Notes under the pieces: model-generated | What the model saw: only the letters and a program-made list of their open reading frames with translations | The model's database searches: none | Told to the model about the DNA's origin: nothing | Assembly: GCA_012728835.1 (NCBI GenBank) | Contig: JAAYEJ010000062.1 | Coordinates: 83,941 to 147,940, forward strand | Direction of reading: 5' to 3' | DNA: 64,000 nt | DNA from: Candidatus Brocadiaceae bacterium | Lineage (GTDB): Bacteria > Planctomycetota > Brocadiia > SM23-32 | In this document: positions 20,180-31,396 of the stretch, one piece after another | Position numbering within the stretch: the stretch's first letter is position 1 | How the letters are laid out: the number at the start of each line of letters is the position of its first letter | Translations under genes and position numbers: made by a program

Positions 20180-20197
20180 CGGGCCGCCTTGATTCAA
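20169..20197 (-). promoter_or_regulatory. Predicted ribD promoter
   Basis: TTGAAT (20197-20192), 17-base spacer, TATAAT (20174-20169) on the minus strand, 49 bases upstream of ribD. Its -35 box overlaps that of the divergent accA promoter. Confidence 0.8.
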
Positions 20198-20217
20198 AAC
20201 CGGACGGCCGGTACAAT
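20189..20217 (+). promoter_or_regulatory. Predicted accA promoter
   Basis: TTGATT (20189-20194), 17-base spacer, TACAAT (20212-20217), about 52 bases upstream of the accA start. The -35 box shares three bases with the ribD -35 box on the other strand. Confidence 0.75.
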
Positions 20218-20268
20218 TGGCAATCCAGTCAGCAGAGACGCTCTCCCACTCCTTCGGAAGGCCACGGC

Positions 20269-21267
<999 letters not shown>

Positions 21268-21288
21268 CGTCCGGGCCGGTCCGGGCCG

Positions 21289-24200
21289 TCAGGCGGCCGT
21301 CCGGAATACGTCCCTGTGGCGCAGGGCGCTGACCACGGGCGGCAGACAGGCAAGCGCCCAGAGCGCCAGCAGCAGCGTCACGTCCGAACCGGACCCGAGG
21401 CCCAGGCCGTACCAGTGCAGCCCGGCCATCGCCCCGAGCTGTACCAGCGCCACCGCGGCCAGCGCGATCAGTCCGCCCACGGCCCCCCCGCGGCCCCGAC
21501 GCAGTCCCCTGCCCACCAGGCAGGCCAGCACGCCGGGCACCAGCCAGATGAGCAGGTAGAGGCCCGCACTTGCAGGGCTGCCTTTCAGCAGATGCACCAC
21601 GGCGCCGACGCCGCCCACGAACGCCGCCAGGGGGCCACCCAGCATCATCAGAACTCCGTAGAAACGCGCCACGCCGGGCACCCGCGGCTCCACGGCGAAC
21701 AGACGCGGCCAGTCCAGCAGGATGGGGCTCGCGATGAACACGCTCGAGTAGGTGCCGATGACCACGCCGATCGTCAGTGTGAGGGCCACTCCCTGCAGGA
21801 CCGACCCGCCCATCACATAGAGGATCAGAACCACGATGAGCGTGGTCACAGACGTCAGGACGGTGCGGCTCAGCGTCTGATTGATGCTCAGGTTGATCAG
21901 ATCGCCGTCGACCGCCTTGCGTCCGAGCGAACCCATGTTCTCCCGGATGCGGTCGAAGACGACGATCGTATCGTTGATGCTGTAGCCGAGAATCGTCAGG
22001 AACGCTGCGAGCATGGCCAGGTTGATCTTCACGTCGCCGAACCCACCGACCCAGTCCGCCAGCGCGACGAGGCCGGCCGTGGCGACGACGTCATGGAGCA
22101 GGGCCACGACGGCGGCCAAGCCGAAGCGGAATGCATGGAACCGCACGGCCACGTAGAGCACGATGATGACCGAGGCGAACACGACGGCGAGCAGGGCCTT
22201 TCCCTGCATCTCCTGGGCCACGGTGGCGCCGATCCGGACCACCTGCTGAACGGCCTGCGGCCGGCCCAGCGCGTCCTGAAGGCTTGCCTGCAGAGCCTCG
22301 GCCTCGCCGGCGGGCAGCCGGAGGGTCAGGTCGGAGACCACCACCCCCGGCGCGTAGTCGGTCGCGCCGACGATGATCTCGCCGCGGGACATCAGCCCGC
22401 TGTCCTCCATCTGCGAGCGAACGTCTTCGAACGCCATCGGCTGGCCGAGCTTCATCCTCACCAGCACGTGCCCTTCGGACGCCGCCCCCTCGACGGGCGC
22501 GAACGTGACGGCCGACGGCGACGGAGCCAGATGAGCGAAGATGGCCTCCATCTGCTCGCGGACCTGCCCGACGTCGATGGCCATGCGATAGGATGGGCTG
22601 CGTGCGTCCAGCGAGATCACCAGCAGGTCGCCCAGTGCCTGCTGCTCAAGGCGGGCGCGCACGTCCTGCTCGTCCATCTCAACGGCCAGGCGGGCCGTGA
22701 CGCCGTCCGGATGGACCTCGGCCAACGGGATGCTGAGCGTCGCCCCCACGGGCAGCTCGCGTCGCAGGTCCTCCAGCCGCTTCCGGGCTCCGACGAGGCG
22801 GAAACGCCCGCCCTCGTCGCCCTCGCGCTCCACGGCGATGCCGCCGAACTGACGCCGCTCCAGTTCGAGGACGAGCACTTCGGATTGCACGGCGCCATCG
22901 AGCACAAAGGGCATGGTTGCGGCCGGGCCGTCGCCGGCCGGCGGTCCGGTCTCGATGATGGCGAGCTGAGCGCGCTCCAGGCCGGCCCAGGCCAGCGTTC
23001 GGAGGATTCGGCCCGGCAGCCCGGGCTGCCGCGCGGCGGCCGATCCGATCGGAGCCCGTACGGTGACGTGTCGTGTGGGGGCCGATTCGGCCGGGGTGAT
23101 CGCGCCGATGTCGGCCAGTGCGTAGGGATCGCCTCCCTCTCCCAGGGCCTGGCGCAGTTCCATCTCCGTCAGGGCACGCGGCGCAGTCAGCAAGACGGCC
23201 CGGCCGTCGCCGGTGATCTTCAGCCCGTCGTCCGCCGGCGGGAGCCCGGCGGCCTGCAGCTTCTGCCGCAGCTCGGCGAGCAGTTCGTCGGTCTCGATGC
23301 CCGCCCCCTTGATGCGGATGCCGAAGGCGGTCGCACCCTCGGCGGTCGAGTCCTCCGTGCGAACGGCCTGCACCTCCGCCCTCGGGAATCCGCCATCGGC
23401 CAGCAGGGCGCGGACCTCGCTCACGGGCGTCGGCCGCGCCAGCGAGATTTGCACCAGGGAACCGCCCGTGAAGTCGATGTCATAGAGTTCCGCCCCGCGC
23501 GTGAAGAACGCCGCCATGCCCACGAACAGCAGCACGGCGGAGGCGATGAGCGCCGGCCGGCGCAGGCGGGCGAAGTCGATCGTCGGCGTGCCGATCCAAC
23601 TCCGCATCTTGAACGCTGTGAGCCATTCGCGCTCCACGAACGTCTCGAACGCCAGGCGCGTCAGCACCACCGCGGTGAACATGCTCAGCAGGATGCCGAA
23701 CGAGAGGGTGACGGCGAACCCTCGCACCGGCCCCGTGCCGATCAGGTAGAGGATGAGCCCGGTCAGGAGCGTGGTGACGTTGGAGTCGACGATCGTGGTG
23801 AACGCCCGCTCATACCCGTTGCGCAGGGCCATGCGGACCCCTTTGCCGGCCCCGGACTCCTCACGGATGCGTTCGAAGATGAGCACGTTCGCGTCCACCG
23901 CCATGCCCACCGTCAGTAGAATGCCCGCCATGCCCGGCAGGGTGAGCGCGGCCCCGAGGAACGACAGGACGCCGACGAGGAAGACCAGGTTGAGCACCAG
24001 GGCGGCGTCGGCCACGAGCCCGCAGCGCAGGTAGTAGACGCCGACGAACGCCAGCACGAGGAGGCCGGCGACCGCGAGCGATCGGAGGCCCTTACGGATG
24101 CTGTCGCGCCCGAGCTGCGGCCCGACCGTGTTCTCCTGGAGCAGGTCGATGTCCATCGGGAGGCTGCCCGCCTGCAGGACGTTGACGATGTCGGCGACCT

Positions 24201-25161
24201 CCTGCTGCGTGAAGTTCCCGCTGATGACGCCCGGCCCGTAGATGCGCTCACGGATCCGCGGCGCGCTCCGCAGCACGCCGTCCAGGACGATGGCCAGGCT
24301 CCAGCCCTGATTGCGCTCCGTGATGCCGGCAAACCTGCGCATGCCCAGTGCGTTGAACTGGAACGCGATGGCGGGGCGGTACTGCTCGGTCGTCGGCCTC
24401 ACGGCGCCCGGATCCAGGTACTGGCCCGTGATGGCCGGATCGCCCTTGCGCACGAGGTAGTAGCGTGCCGCCGGGTCGCCGTCGACATGCATCTTGACGA
24501 ACTCATCCGGGACGTTCCCGGCCTGGGCCTCTTCGTAATACTGCAGGAAGCGCGGCTCGGTCACGTCGCCGTCATCGGGGCGTGGCACGGCGACGCGGAA
24601 CTCCAGCCGGCCCATCCGCTGCAGCCGGTTCTTGAGCTGCGCCACCTCCGACGCCGTGGCCTGTGGCACCTGGATGAGGATCCGGGAGTTCTCGAGAGGC
24701 TGGATCCGGTACTCCTTGACGTTGCTCGGGTCGATCCGCTTCTTGAGGATGTCGATCGTGGCCGCCTGGCTGCCGCCGAGGGCCTGGCCTTCCGCCTGGC
24801 GAAGCTGGTAGAGCAGTTCCGTGCCGCCCGCCACGTCGAGGCCCAGCTTCACGCGCCCCGGCACCGTCTGCGACACCTCGTAGAGCACGGTGCCGTCCTC
24901 GAGCCGCTCCAGGAAGCGCCGCTCGACGTCCCTCTTGCCCATGGCCAGCGGCAGGAAGCTGCGTTCCTTGACCTCCCGGACGACCTCGTATTCCTCACCC
25001 TCCGCCACGCGGTGCCGGGCGGCTTCCTCGGCGGTGGCCGCCGTGTGCACCTCGGCCACGTACCTCTTCACGACCACGCCGACCGGCGGGTAACTCACGT
25101 AGAGGGCCAGGAGCAGGGGCAGAACGACGAACACGATCCACTTGGTCGCACGGCCGGACAT
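21289..25161 (-). CDS. secDF: Fused SecDF protein translocase subunit
   Basis: 1,290 residues, far longer than separate SecD plus SecF, and read as one chain. The N-terminal half has the SecD hallmarks: a first membrane helix, LGLDVAGGTELLYQL (D1 domain) and the six-helix core with GMAVDANVLIFERIREE. A long extracytoplasmic middle region (about 560-930) is followed by the SecF core (YVAVRFHAFRFGLAAVVALLHDV, GYSINDTIVVFDRIREN). About 110 residues with four more helices extend the C terminus. It uses the proton gradient to assist late export of proteins through SecYEG. Single-chain SecDF is frequent in several phyla, including Planctomycetota. Confidence 0.94.
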   Translation of the reverse strand: MSGRATKWIVFVVLPLLLALYVSYPPVGVVVKRYVAEVHTAATAEEAARHRVAEGEEYEVVREVKERSFLPLAMGKRDVERRFLERLEDGTVLYEVSQTVPGRVKLGLDVAGGTELLYQLRQAEGQALGGSQAATIDILKKRIDPSNVKEYRIQPLENSRILIQVPQATASEVAQLKNRLQRMGRLEFRVAVPRPDDGDVTEPRFLQYYEEAQAGNVPDEFVKMHVDGDPAARYYLVRKGDPAITGQYLDPGAVRPTTEQYRPAIAFQFNALGMRRFAGITERNQGWSLAIVLDGVLRSAPRIRERIYGPGVISGNFTQQEVADIVNVLQAGSLPMDIDLLQENTVGPQLGRDSIRKGLRSLAVAGLLVLAFVGVYYLRCGLVADAALVLNLVFLVGVLSFLGAALTLPGMAGILLTVGMAVDANVLIFERIREESGAGKGVRMALRNGYERAFTTIVDSNVTTLLTGLILYLIGTGPVRGFAVTLSFGILLSMFTAVVLTRLAFETFVEREWLTAFKMRSWIGTPTIDFARLRRPALIASAVLLFVGMAAFFTRGAELYDIDFTGGSLVQISLARPTPVSEVRALLADGGFPRAEVQAVRTEDSTAEGATAFGIRIKGAGIETDELLAELRQKLQAAGLPPADDGLKITGDGRAVLLTAPRALTEMELRQALGEGGDPYALADIGAITPAESAPTRHVTVRAPIGSAAARQPGLPGRILRTLAWAGLERAQLAIIETGPPAGDGPAATMPFVLDGAVQSEVLVLELERRQFGGIAVEREGDEGGRFRLVGARKRLEDLRRELPVGATLSIPLAEVHPDGVTARLAVEMDEQDVRARLEQQALGDLLVISLDARSPSYRMAIDVGQVREQMEAIFAHLAPSPSAVTFAPVEGAASEGHVLVRMKLGQPMAFEDVRSQMEDSGLMSRGEIIVGATDYAPGVVVSDLTLRLPAGEAEALQASLQDALGRPQAVQQVVRIGATVAQEMQGKALLAVVFASVIIVLYVAVRFHAFRFGLAAVVALLHDVVATAGLVALADWVGGFGDVKINLAMLAAFLTILGYSINDTIVVFDRIRENMGSLGRKAVDGDLINLSINQTLSRTVLTSVTTLIVVLILYVMGGSVLQGVALTLTIGVVIGTYSSVFIASPILLDWPRLFAVEPRVPGVARFYGVLMMLGGPLAAFVGGVGAVVHLLKGSPASAGLYLLIWLVPGVLACLVGRGLRRGRGGAVGGLIALAAVALVQLGAMAGLHWYGLGLGSGSDVTLLLALWALACLPPVVSALRHRDVFRTAA

Positions 25162-25262
25162 GGCGTGGGCATTCTGTGAAAATGGAACCGGGGCGGCACG
25201 GCCCGGAGGGAACCGAACGGCGCGGCACGCCCGCCGCAGTTCGAGACCCGAAGAATCGTCGA

Positions 25263-25291
25263 ATCATACCATTTCGTGCCCGCCAACTCAA
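25263..25291 (-). promoter_or_regulatory. Predicted secDF promoter
   Basis: TTGAGT (25291-25286), 17-base spacer, TATGAT (25268-25263) on the minus strand, about 100 bases upstream of secDF. Confidence 0.65.
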
Positions 25292-25320
25292 GCGATGCGG
25301 TGCTGCCGCCCATGCCGGCA

Positions 25321-25355
25321 CGGACACACACGGACACACGGACACACACACGGAC
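25321..25355. repeat. Short GGACACAC tandem repeat in the secDF/aroDE intergenic region
   Basis: Four imperfect units of CGGACACAC/CGGACACACAC. It lies between the secDF promoter and the TATAAT of the aroDE side. Confidence 0.6.
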
Positions 25356-25382
25356 GCCCATGAAACCCACGCCCGCGCCCGG

Positions 25383-25388
25383 TATAAT
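25383..25388 (+). promoter_or_regulatory. Possible -10 box for aroDE
   Basis: A perfect TATAAT, 49 bases upstream of the GTG start. No convincing -35 box was found at 16-18 bases. Confidence 0.35.
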
Positions 25389-25436
25389 CCGTTCCGCCGT
25401 GCCGCCCGGCACCAGCCCGACCCCGGAGGATGGCCC

Positions 25437-26918
25437 GTGACGAAGCTCTGCGTCCCCATTACCGAAAACGACACCGAGTCCGCACTCGCCCGCATGCGCT
25501 CCCTGCCGCGCGAGGTGGACATCGTCGAGCTGCGGCTCGACATGATGGCCGGCTGCGACCCGGAGCGACTCCTGGCCGGCCGGGACCGCTGCGTCATCGT
25601 GACGAACCGCCCCGTGCGCGAGGGCGGTGCCTGCACCGCCCCGGAGGCCCAGCGCCTGGCCCTGCTGAGGCGGGCGGCCGAACAGGGGGCCGAGTTCGTG
25701 GACGTGGAACTGGACGCGGTCGGCGCGCTCGGAGAGCTGCCGGCCGGCTGCCGGCGCATCGTCAGCCGCCACGACACGCAGGGCACGCCGGCCGACCTGC
25801 CCGCCCTGCTCCGCCGGCTGCGGGACGCCGGCGCCGACGTGGCCAAAATCGCCGTGACGGCGGCAGACGCCGCCGACGTCGCCCCGGTGCTCTCGCTTCT
25901 GCAGCGCGAGGCCCGCCGCACGCCCGTGATCGCCCTCAGCATGGGCGAGGCCGGCGTGGCCAGCCGCGTGCTGGCGCCCAAGTACGGCGCCTTCCTGACC
26001 TTTGCCAGCGCCGAGCCGGGCCGCGAGTCCGCCCCGGGGCAGGTCACGCTGGACGGGATGCTGAACATGTACCGCATCCGCTCGGTCGACGCCTCCACGG
26101 CCGTCTACGGGGTCGTCGCCGATCCCGTCATGCACAGCATGAGCCCGGCCGTGCACAATGCGGCCTTCGCGCATGCCGGCCTGAACGCCGTGTACCTGCC
26201 GTTCAGGGTCCTCGACCCCGCCCGGTTCCTGGAGGCGTTCACGCCATTCGACCTGCGCGGTCTCAGCGTGACCCTGCCGCACAAGGAGGCCGTGCTGCCC
26301 CTCATGGACGAGGTGGAGAGCCTGGCGGCCGAAATCGGCGCCGTCAACACGGTCGACCTGCGCGACGGCCGTCGCTACGGCGTCAATACGGACGTGGCGG
26401 CGGCCGTGGAGAGCATCGAGGGGGCCGTGCGCCGCGCCCGGCTCGAGCCGCTCTCGGCCCGCACGGTCCTGCTGGTAGGAGCCGGCGGCGCCGCGCGGGC
26501 CATCGCGTGCGGCCTGCGCGGGCGGGTGGGCCGCCTGGTGATCGCGAACCGTACGGCCGCCCGTGCGCGCGCCCTGGCCGGGCAGGTCGGAGTCGACTGG
26601 TGCCCGATTGCCGAGATGCCCGCGCTGCGCCCCGACGTGATCGTCAACAGCACGTCCGTGGGCATGTGGCCGCGCGTGGACGACACCCCGGTGCCTTGCG
26701 GGATGCTGCGCGAGGGCATGGTCGTCTTCGATTCGGTCTACAATCCCATCCGCACGCGCCTCCTGGCGGAAGCGGAGGCGGCCGGGGCCGTGACGGCGGC
26801 CGGGCTGGAGTGGTTCGTGGGCCAGGCGGCCGCGCAGTTCCGGATCTGGACGGGGCTGTGCGCGCCGCGCGCGCTCATGGCCGAGGTCGTGCGCGCCCGC
26901 CTGCAGGGCGCGGGATGA
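25437..26918 (+). CDS. aroDE: Fused 3-dehydroquinate dehydratase (type I) / shikimate 5-dehydrogenase
   Basis: 493 residues covering two steps of the shikimate pathway. Residues 1-215 are a type I dehydroquinase: catalytic H112 in SRHD and Schiff-base K137 in DVAKIAV. Residues 222-493 are shikimate dehydrogenase: substrate loop DPVMHSMSPAVHNAAF, catalytic K283 in VTLPHKE, D319 in GVNTD, and the VGAGGAARA NADP loop. The GTG start has GGAGGA seven bases upstream. This fusion is known in plants, Chlamydiae and Planctomycetota, and channels dehydroshikimate. pabB/pabC nearby use chorismate from the same route. Confidence 0.95.
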   Translation: MTKLCVPITENDTESALARMRSLPREVDIVELRLDMMAGCDPERLLAGRDRCVIVTNRPVREGGACTAPEAQRLALLRRAAEQGAEFVDVELDAVGALGELPAGCRRIVSRHDTQGTPADLPALLRRLRDAGADVAKIAVTAADAADVAPVLSLLQREARRTPVIALSMGEAGVASRVLAPKYGAFLTFASAEPGRESAPGQVTLDGMLNMYRIRSVDASTAVYGVVADPVMHSMSPAVHNAAFAHAGLNAVYLPFRVLDPARFLEAFTPFDLRGLSVTLPHKEAVLPLMDEVESLAAEIGAVNTVDLRDGRRYGVNTDVAAAVESIEGAVRRARLEPLSARTVLLVGAGGAARAIACGLRGRVGRLVIANRTAARARALAGQVGVDWCPIAEMPALRPDVIVNSTSVGMWPRVDDTPVPCGMLREGMVVFDSVYNPIRTRLLAEAEAAGAVTAAGLEWFVGQAAAQFRIWTGLCAPRALMAEVVRARLQGAG

Positions 26919-26924
26919 GGGCGC

Positions 26925-27650
26925 TCAGCGGCCGAGGACGATGCGGACCGAGTTCGTGGAGGGCAGGCCCGCCTCCACGATGCGGGACGAGGCCGTGGAG
27001 ACGTCGTATTCGACGCGCCGTGTGGTGACCGTGCGTTCGCGGTCGTCATAGACGACGTAGGACGCGCGGGGGTCCAGGTCGCGCGGCTGGCCGACGCTGC
27101 CGACGTTGACGATGACCTGCCTGTCGTCCGGCACTTCGTACTCGTCGCGCACGAAGTAGTCCACCGGGTCGGTGTGCTCGAAGATCACGGGCACGTGCGA
27201 GTGCCCGACGAAGCAGAGGGGGGTCGCCAGGTGTTCGAAGGCGACCTCGACGTCGTAGTTGGTCTGGATGTATTCGAAGCAGTCGGGGCTGAACGGACTG
27301 CCGTGCACGAGAGTGACACCGTCGAGAACGTTGATCAGGTCGAGGTTCTTCAGGAAGGCCACTTCGTCGGTGCTGAGCACGCTTCGCGTCCAGTGGACCG
27401 AGTCGCGGGCATCCGAGTTGAAGTAGTCCACGTTCAGCCGGCCGACGGTTGCCCAGTCGTGGTTGCCCGCGACGATCGTCGCATTCAGATCGCGCACCAT
27501 CTGCAGGCATTCACGCGGATCGGCGCCGTAGCCGACGATGTCGCCCAGACACAGCATCCTCTCGGCACCGGCGCGGCGCACGTCGGCACATACCGCCTCC
27601 AGCGCCTGCAAATTGGCGTGGATATCCGCCAGGACCGCGTATCGCACCAT
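26925..27650 (-). CDS. Calcineurin-like metallophosphoesterase
   Basis: 241 residues, no export signal. Metal ligands are visible: D9-x-H11 (VLADIHAN), D37 (LCLGDIVGYG), N63-H64-D65 in AGNHDW, HGSPFSP, GHSHVP with the terminal H-x-H. The family is the cytoplasmic YfcE/ApaH-related group of about 240 residues, acting on phosphodiesters or nucleotides; the substrate is unknown. It is convergent with aroDE, with only six bases between stops, and has its own promoter. Confidence 0.88.
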   Translation of the reverse strand: MVRYAVLADIHANLQALEAVCADVRRAGAERMLCLGDIVGYGADPRECLQMVRDLNATIVAGNHDWATVGRLNVDYFNSDARDSVHWTRSVLSTDEVAFLKNLDLINVLDGVTLVHGSPFSPDCFEYIQTNYDVEVAFEHLATPLCFVGHSHVPVIFEHTDPVDYFVRDEYEVPDDRQVIVNVGSVGQPRDLDPRASYVVYDDRERTVTTRRVEYDVSTASSRIVEAGLPSTNSVRIVLGR

Positions 27651-27691
27651 CCCCTCCAGGATGTTCCCCGCACCACATGGGAAGTGCCTGC

Positions 27692-27720
27692 ATTGTACTC
27701 GCCGCGAACGGGCGAGGCAA
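27692..27720 (-). promoter_or_regulatory. Predicted promoter for the phosphoesterase gene
   Basis: TTGCCT (27720-27715), 17-base spacer, TACAAT (27697-27692) on the minus strand, 42 bases upstream of the ATG. Confidence 0.65.
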
Positions 27721-27762
27721 ACGCAAGCGGCCCGGCGCGGGCGTACGGCAGCTCGCGCGCAA

Positions 27763-27792
27763 TTGACAAGGCCGGCGGGTTTGCGGCACTAT
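27763..27792 (+). promoter_or_regulatory. Predicted promoter for the glycosyltransferase gene
   Basis: TTGACA (27763-27768), 18-base spacer, CACTAT (27787-27792), about 52 bases upstream of the ATG at 27845. The -10 box is weak. Confidence 0.45.
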
Positions 27793-27844
27793 TGCCGGAC
27801 CGGCATGCTTCGCCACCTTCAAGTCGAGACGAACGGCGCAGCCC

Positions 27845-29025
27845 ATGAGTGACCTTGTCGCCTCCGTCGTGATTCCCGTCGGCCCGGGCTGCACGTCGCT
27901 GGGCCGGTGCCTTGACCGCGTCCTGCGCCAGGAGGCCGTGCGCAAGGAGATCATCATCGTCAGCGACCCCGCCGTGCCCGAGAGCGATCTGCCCCGGGGT
28001 TCGGAGGAACTGCGCGTCATGCGCGGACGCCGGGCCGGCCACCCCGGCATGCTGATCAACGACGGCATGCGGGCGGCCCGCGGGCACGTCAAGGTGCTGC
28101 TGATGCCCCACTGCGTGCCGTCAGGCACGGGCTGGCTGCAGGGCATGCTGGATCTGTTCGAGGACGAGAGCGTGGGCGTGGTGGTGAGCCAGACGGTCCC
28201 GGCCCCGGAGACGCGGCCGGGGCTTGCGGCGTGCCTGCTCGATTCGGTCCGGCCGGCAATCCGGCGCAATCACCGGGACCACCCCGTCCCGGTCGAGACC
28301 GTCAGCCACCAGTGCGATGCCTACCGGGCCAGCGTGCTGGCGGACGTCGGCTACTTCGACACCGATCATCTGCCCCACCCGGGCGAGGCGGTGGACATGT
28401 CGATCAAGATGGCCGATGCGGGCTTCTCGATGGTGCTCAGCGACAGGGTCGTCGTCAGCCGACAGACGCCCCCTGCCGGTCGCCGTCTCGGGGCGGCGTT
28501 GCGGCGGGCCCTGCAATACGGGGCGGCCGATGCGGCGCTGGAGAAACTCCATGACATGCACTGGCTCAACGCGGGGGTGCACGCGGGGGCCGCCGTCTCG
28601 CTCTTGCTGCTGCCGGTGGGTCTGCTGAGCCTGCCGATCGGCGTGGCGCTTGCGCTCCTGCTGCTCGTCTGGGGGGCGTTTCTGGCGTTGCGCGTCCCCG
28701 TGCTCGGGGTGGACGTCCCGGTCATGGCAGTGAACCTGGCCGTCTACGCGGCCGTCATGCTGCTGGTGAGGGAGGACTGGGCACCCGGCCTGTTCGGCAA
28801 GGGGATGCACCCGGCCATCATCCGGCAGTGGTGTCTGCTCGGCTCGACGACGGCCTCCTACCTGCTGCTGGTCGCCCGCACGGCCGGCCAGGGGGCGTGG
28901 CGGACGCTGCGCTTGCCGCGGGGCGCCCGCTCTGCCCTGCCCGTCTTCCTGCTCGGCTTCGCCTGGTGGCTCCTGGCCGGTGTCGGCTACATGCGGGAAC
29001 GTCTGCTGCCCTCCGGGCGAGGCGA

Positions 29026-29029
<4 letters not shown>
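27845..29029 (+). CDS. Family 2-type glycosyltransferase with C-terminal membrane helices
   Basis: 394 residues. The N-terminal GT-A part begins LVASVVIPVGPGC and continues with IIIVSDPAVPESD (a DxD-like region is less clear) and LLMPHCVPSGTGWLQGMLDLF. HQCDAYRASVLADVGYFDTDHLPHPGEAVDMSIKM matches the acceptor/DE region of GT2 enzymes. From about residue 255 several hydrophobic helices follow. It is likely to transfer sugars to a lipid or surface polymer at the inner membrane. It faces enolase; the two stop codons share a small palindrome. No SD sequence is evident. Confidence 0.78.
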
Positions 29030-30478
<1,449 letters not shown>

Positions 30479-30514
30479 ACGAATGCCCGGCACACGGGTC
30501 TGTGCGGGATCCCC

Positions 30515-31396
30515 TCATGGCGGCTGCAGGCAGGGGCGCTCGCCGCCGAGGGCGCGTTCCACGTAGGCGCGGCGGATGGCGGCCGTCACCGGGGCGTCCG
30601 CGGGAAAGGCGTGCGGGGGGTCCAGGAGGCTCCGAACCCCCATCACGCCGCGCAGGCCGTTCGTGCAGAACACCTCCTCGGCCTCGATCAAGTCGGCGTC
30701 CGGGAACGCGCCTTCCCGGACCGGCAGGGTCTCCTCCCTGCAGATGTCCAGCACGATCCCGCGCGTGATGCCCGGCAGCAGCCCGCATCCGACGGCGGGG
30801 GTGTGCACGGCGCCCCGCCTGACCCAGAAGAGGTTGCTGGTAGCGCCCTCGGTCAGTCGGGCCTGCGAATTCAGGAAGTAGACCTCGTCCGCCCCGCGCC
30901 GCCGGGCGGCCGCCAGGGCCAGCACGTTGTCCATGTAGCTGAGGGCCTTGTGGCGCACGAGCGGCGAACGCTCGTTGCGGCGCCACTCGGACCGCGCGAG
31001 GCACAGGGGCGACGGGACGGCCAGCGGGGCGATGTCTGCGGGGCGCGCCTCGACCACGAGCGTCGGCTGCGCCGCCGTCAGGTCCGTCAGCACCCCTGCA
31101 TGCGCCCCCCGGCTGACGGTGATGCGCAGGTAGCCGTCCTGCACGCGGTTTGCGGCGATCAGGTCGTGCACGGCGGACCTCACCACCCCGGCGTCCGGCG
31201 ACCATCCGAAGCCCGTGTCCGTGCACGAGGCGGCCAGCCGGGCCAGATGCAGCCCCAGGAACAGCGGCCGCCCCTGGAGGATGCGCGTGGTCTCGAAGAA
31301 GCCGTCGCCATACAGGAACCCGCGATCGAGGGCGCTCAGGACGGGCGCATCCCTGGCCACGATCCCCCCGTTCACCCACAGGCGGTCACTGTCCAT
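30515..31396 (-). CDS. pabC: Aminodeoxychorismate lyase / class IV aminotransferase
   Basis: 293 residues, fold-type IV PLP enzyme. The start LWVNGGIVARDAPVLSALDRGFLYGDGFFETTRI, the PLP Lys in RHKALSYMDNV, and LTEGATSNLFWVRRG are family hallmarks. The class holds PabC, branched-chain aminotransferases and D-amino acid aminotransferases, which look alike. The 11-base overlap with pabB strongly favours PabC, which makes p-aminobenzoate from aminodeoxychorismate for folate. Confidence 0.85.
   Translation of the reverse strand: MDSDRLWVNGGIVARDAPVLSALDRGFLYGDGFFETTRILQGRPLFLGLHLARLAASCTDTGFGWSPDAGVVRSAVHDLIAANRVQDGYLRITVSRGAHAGVLTDLTAAQPTLVVEARPADIAPLAVPSPLCLARSEWRRNERSPLVRHKALSYMDNVLALAAARRRGADEVYFLNSQARLTEGATSNLFWVRRGAVHTPAVGCGLLPGITRGIVLDICREETLPVREGAFPDADLIEAEEVFCTNGLRGVMGVRSLLDPPHAFPADAPVTAAIRRAYVERALGGERPCLQPP

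Noticed and set aside
25321..25355. CRISPR-like repeat
   Set aside because: The GGACACAC units are short, without spacers, and no cas genes are present in the window.
30515..31396. Branched-chain aminotransferase (ilvE) for the class IV aminotransferase gene
   Set aside because: It overlaps pabB by 11 bases and shares its promoter, so PabC is the better call, though sequence alone does not exclude ilvE.
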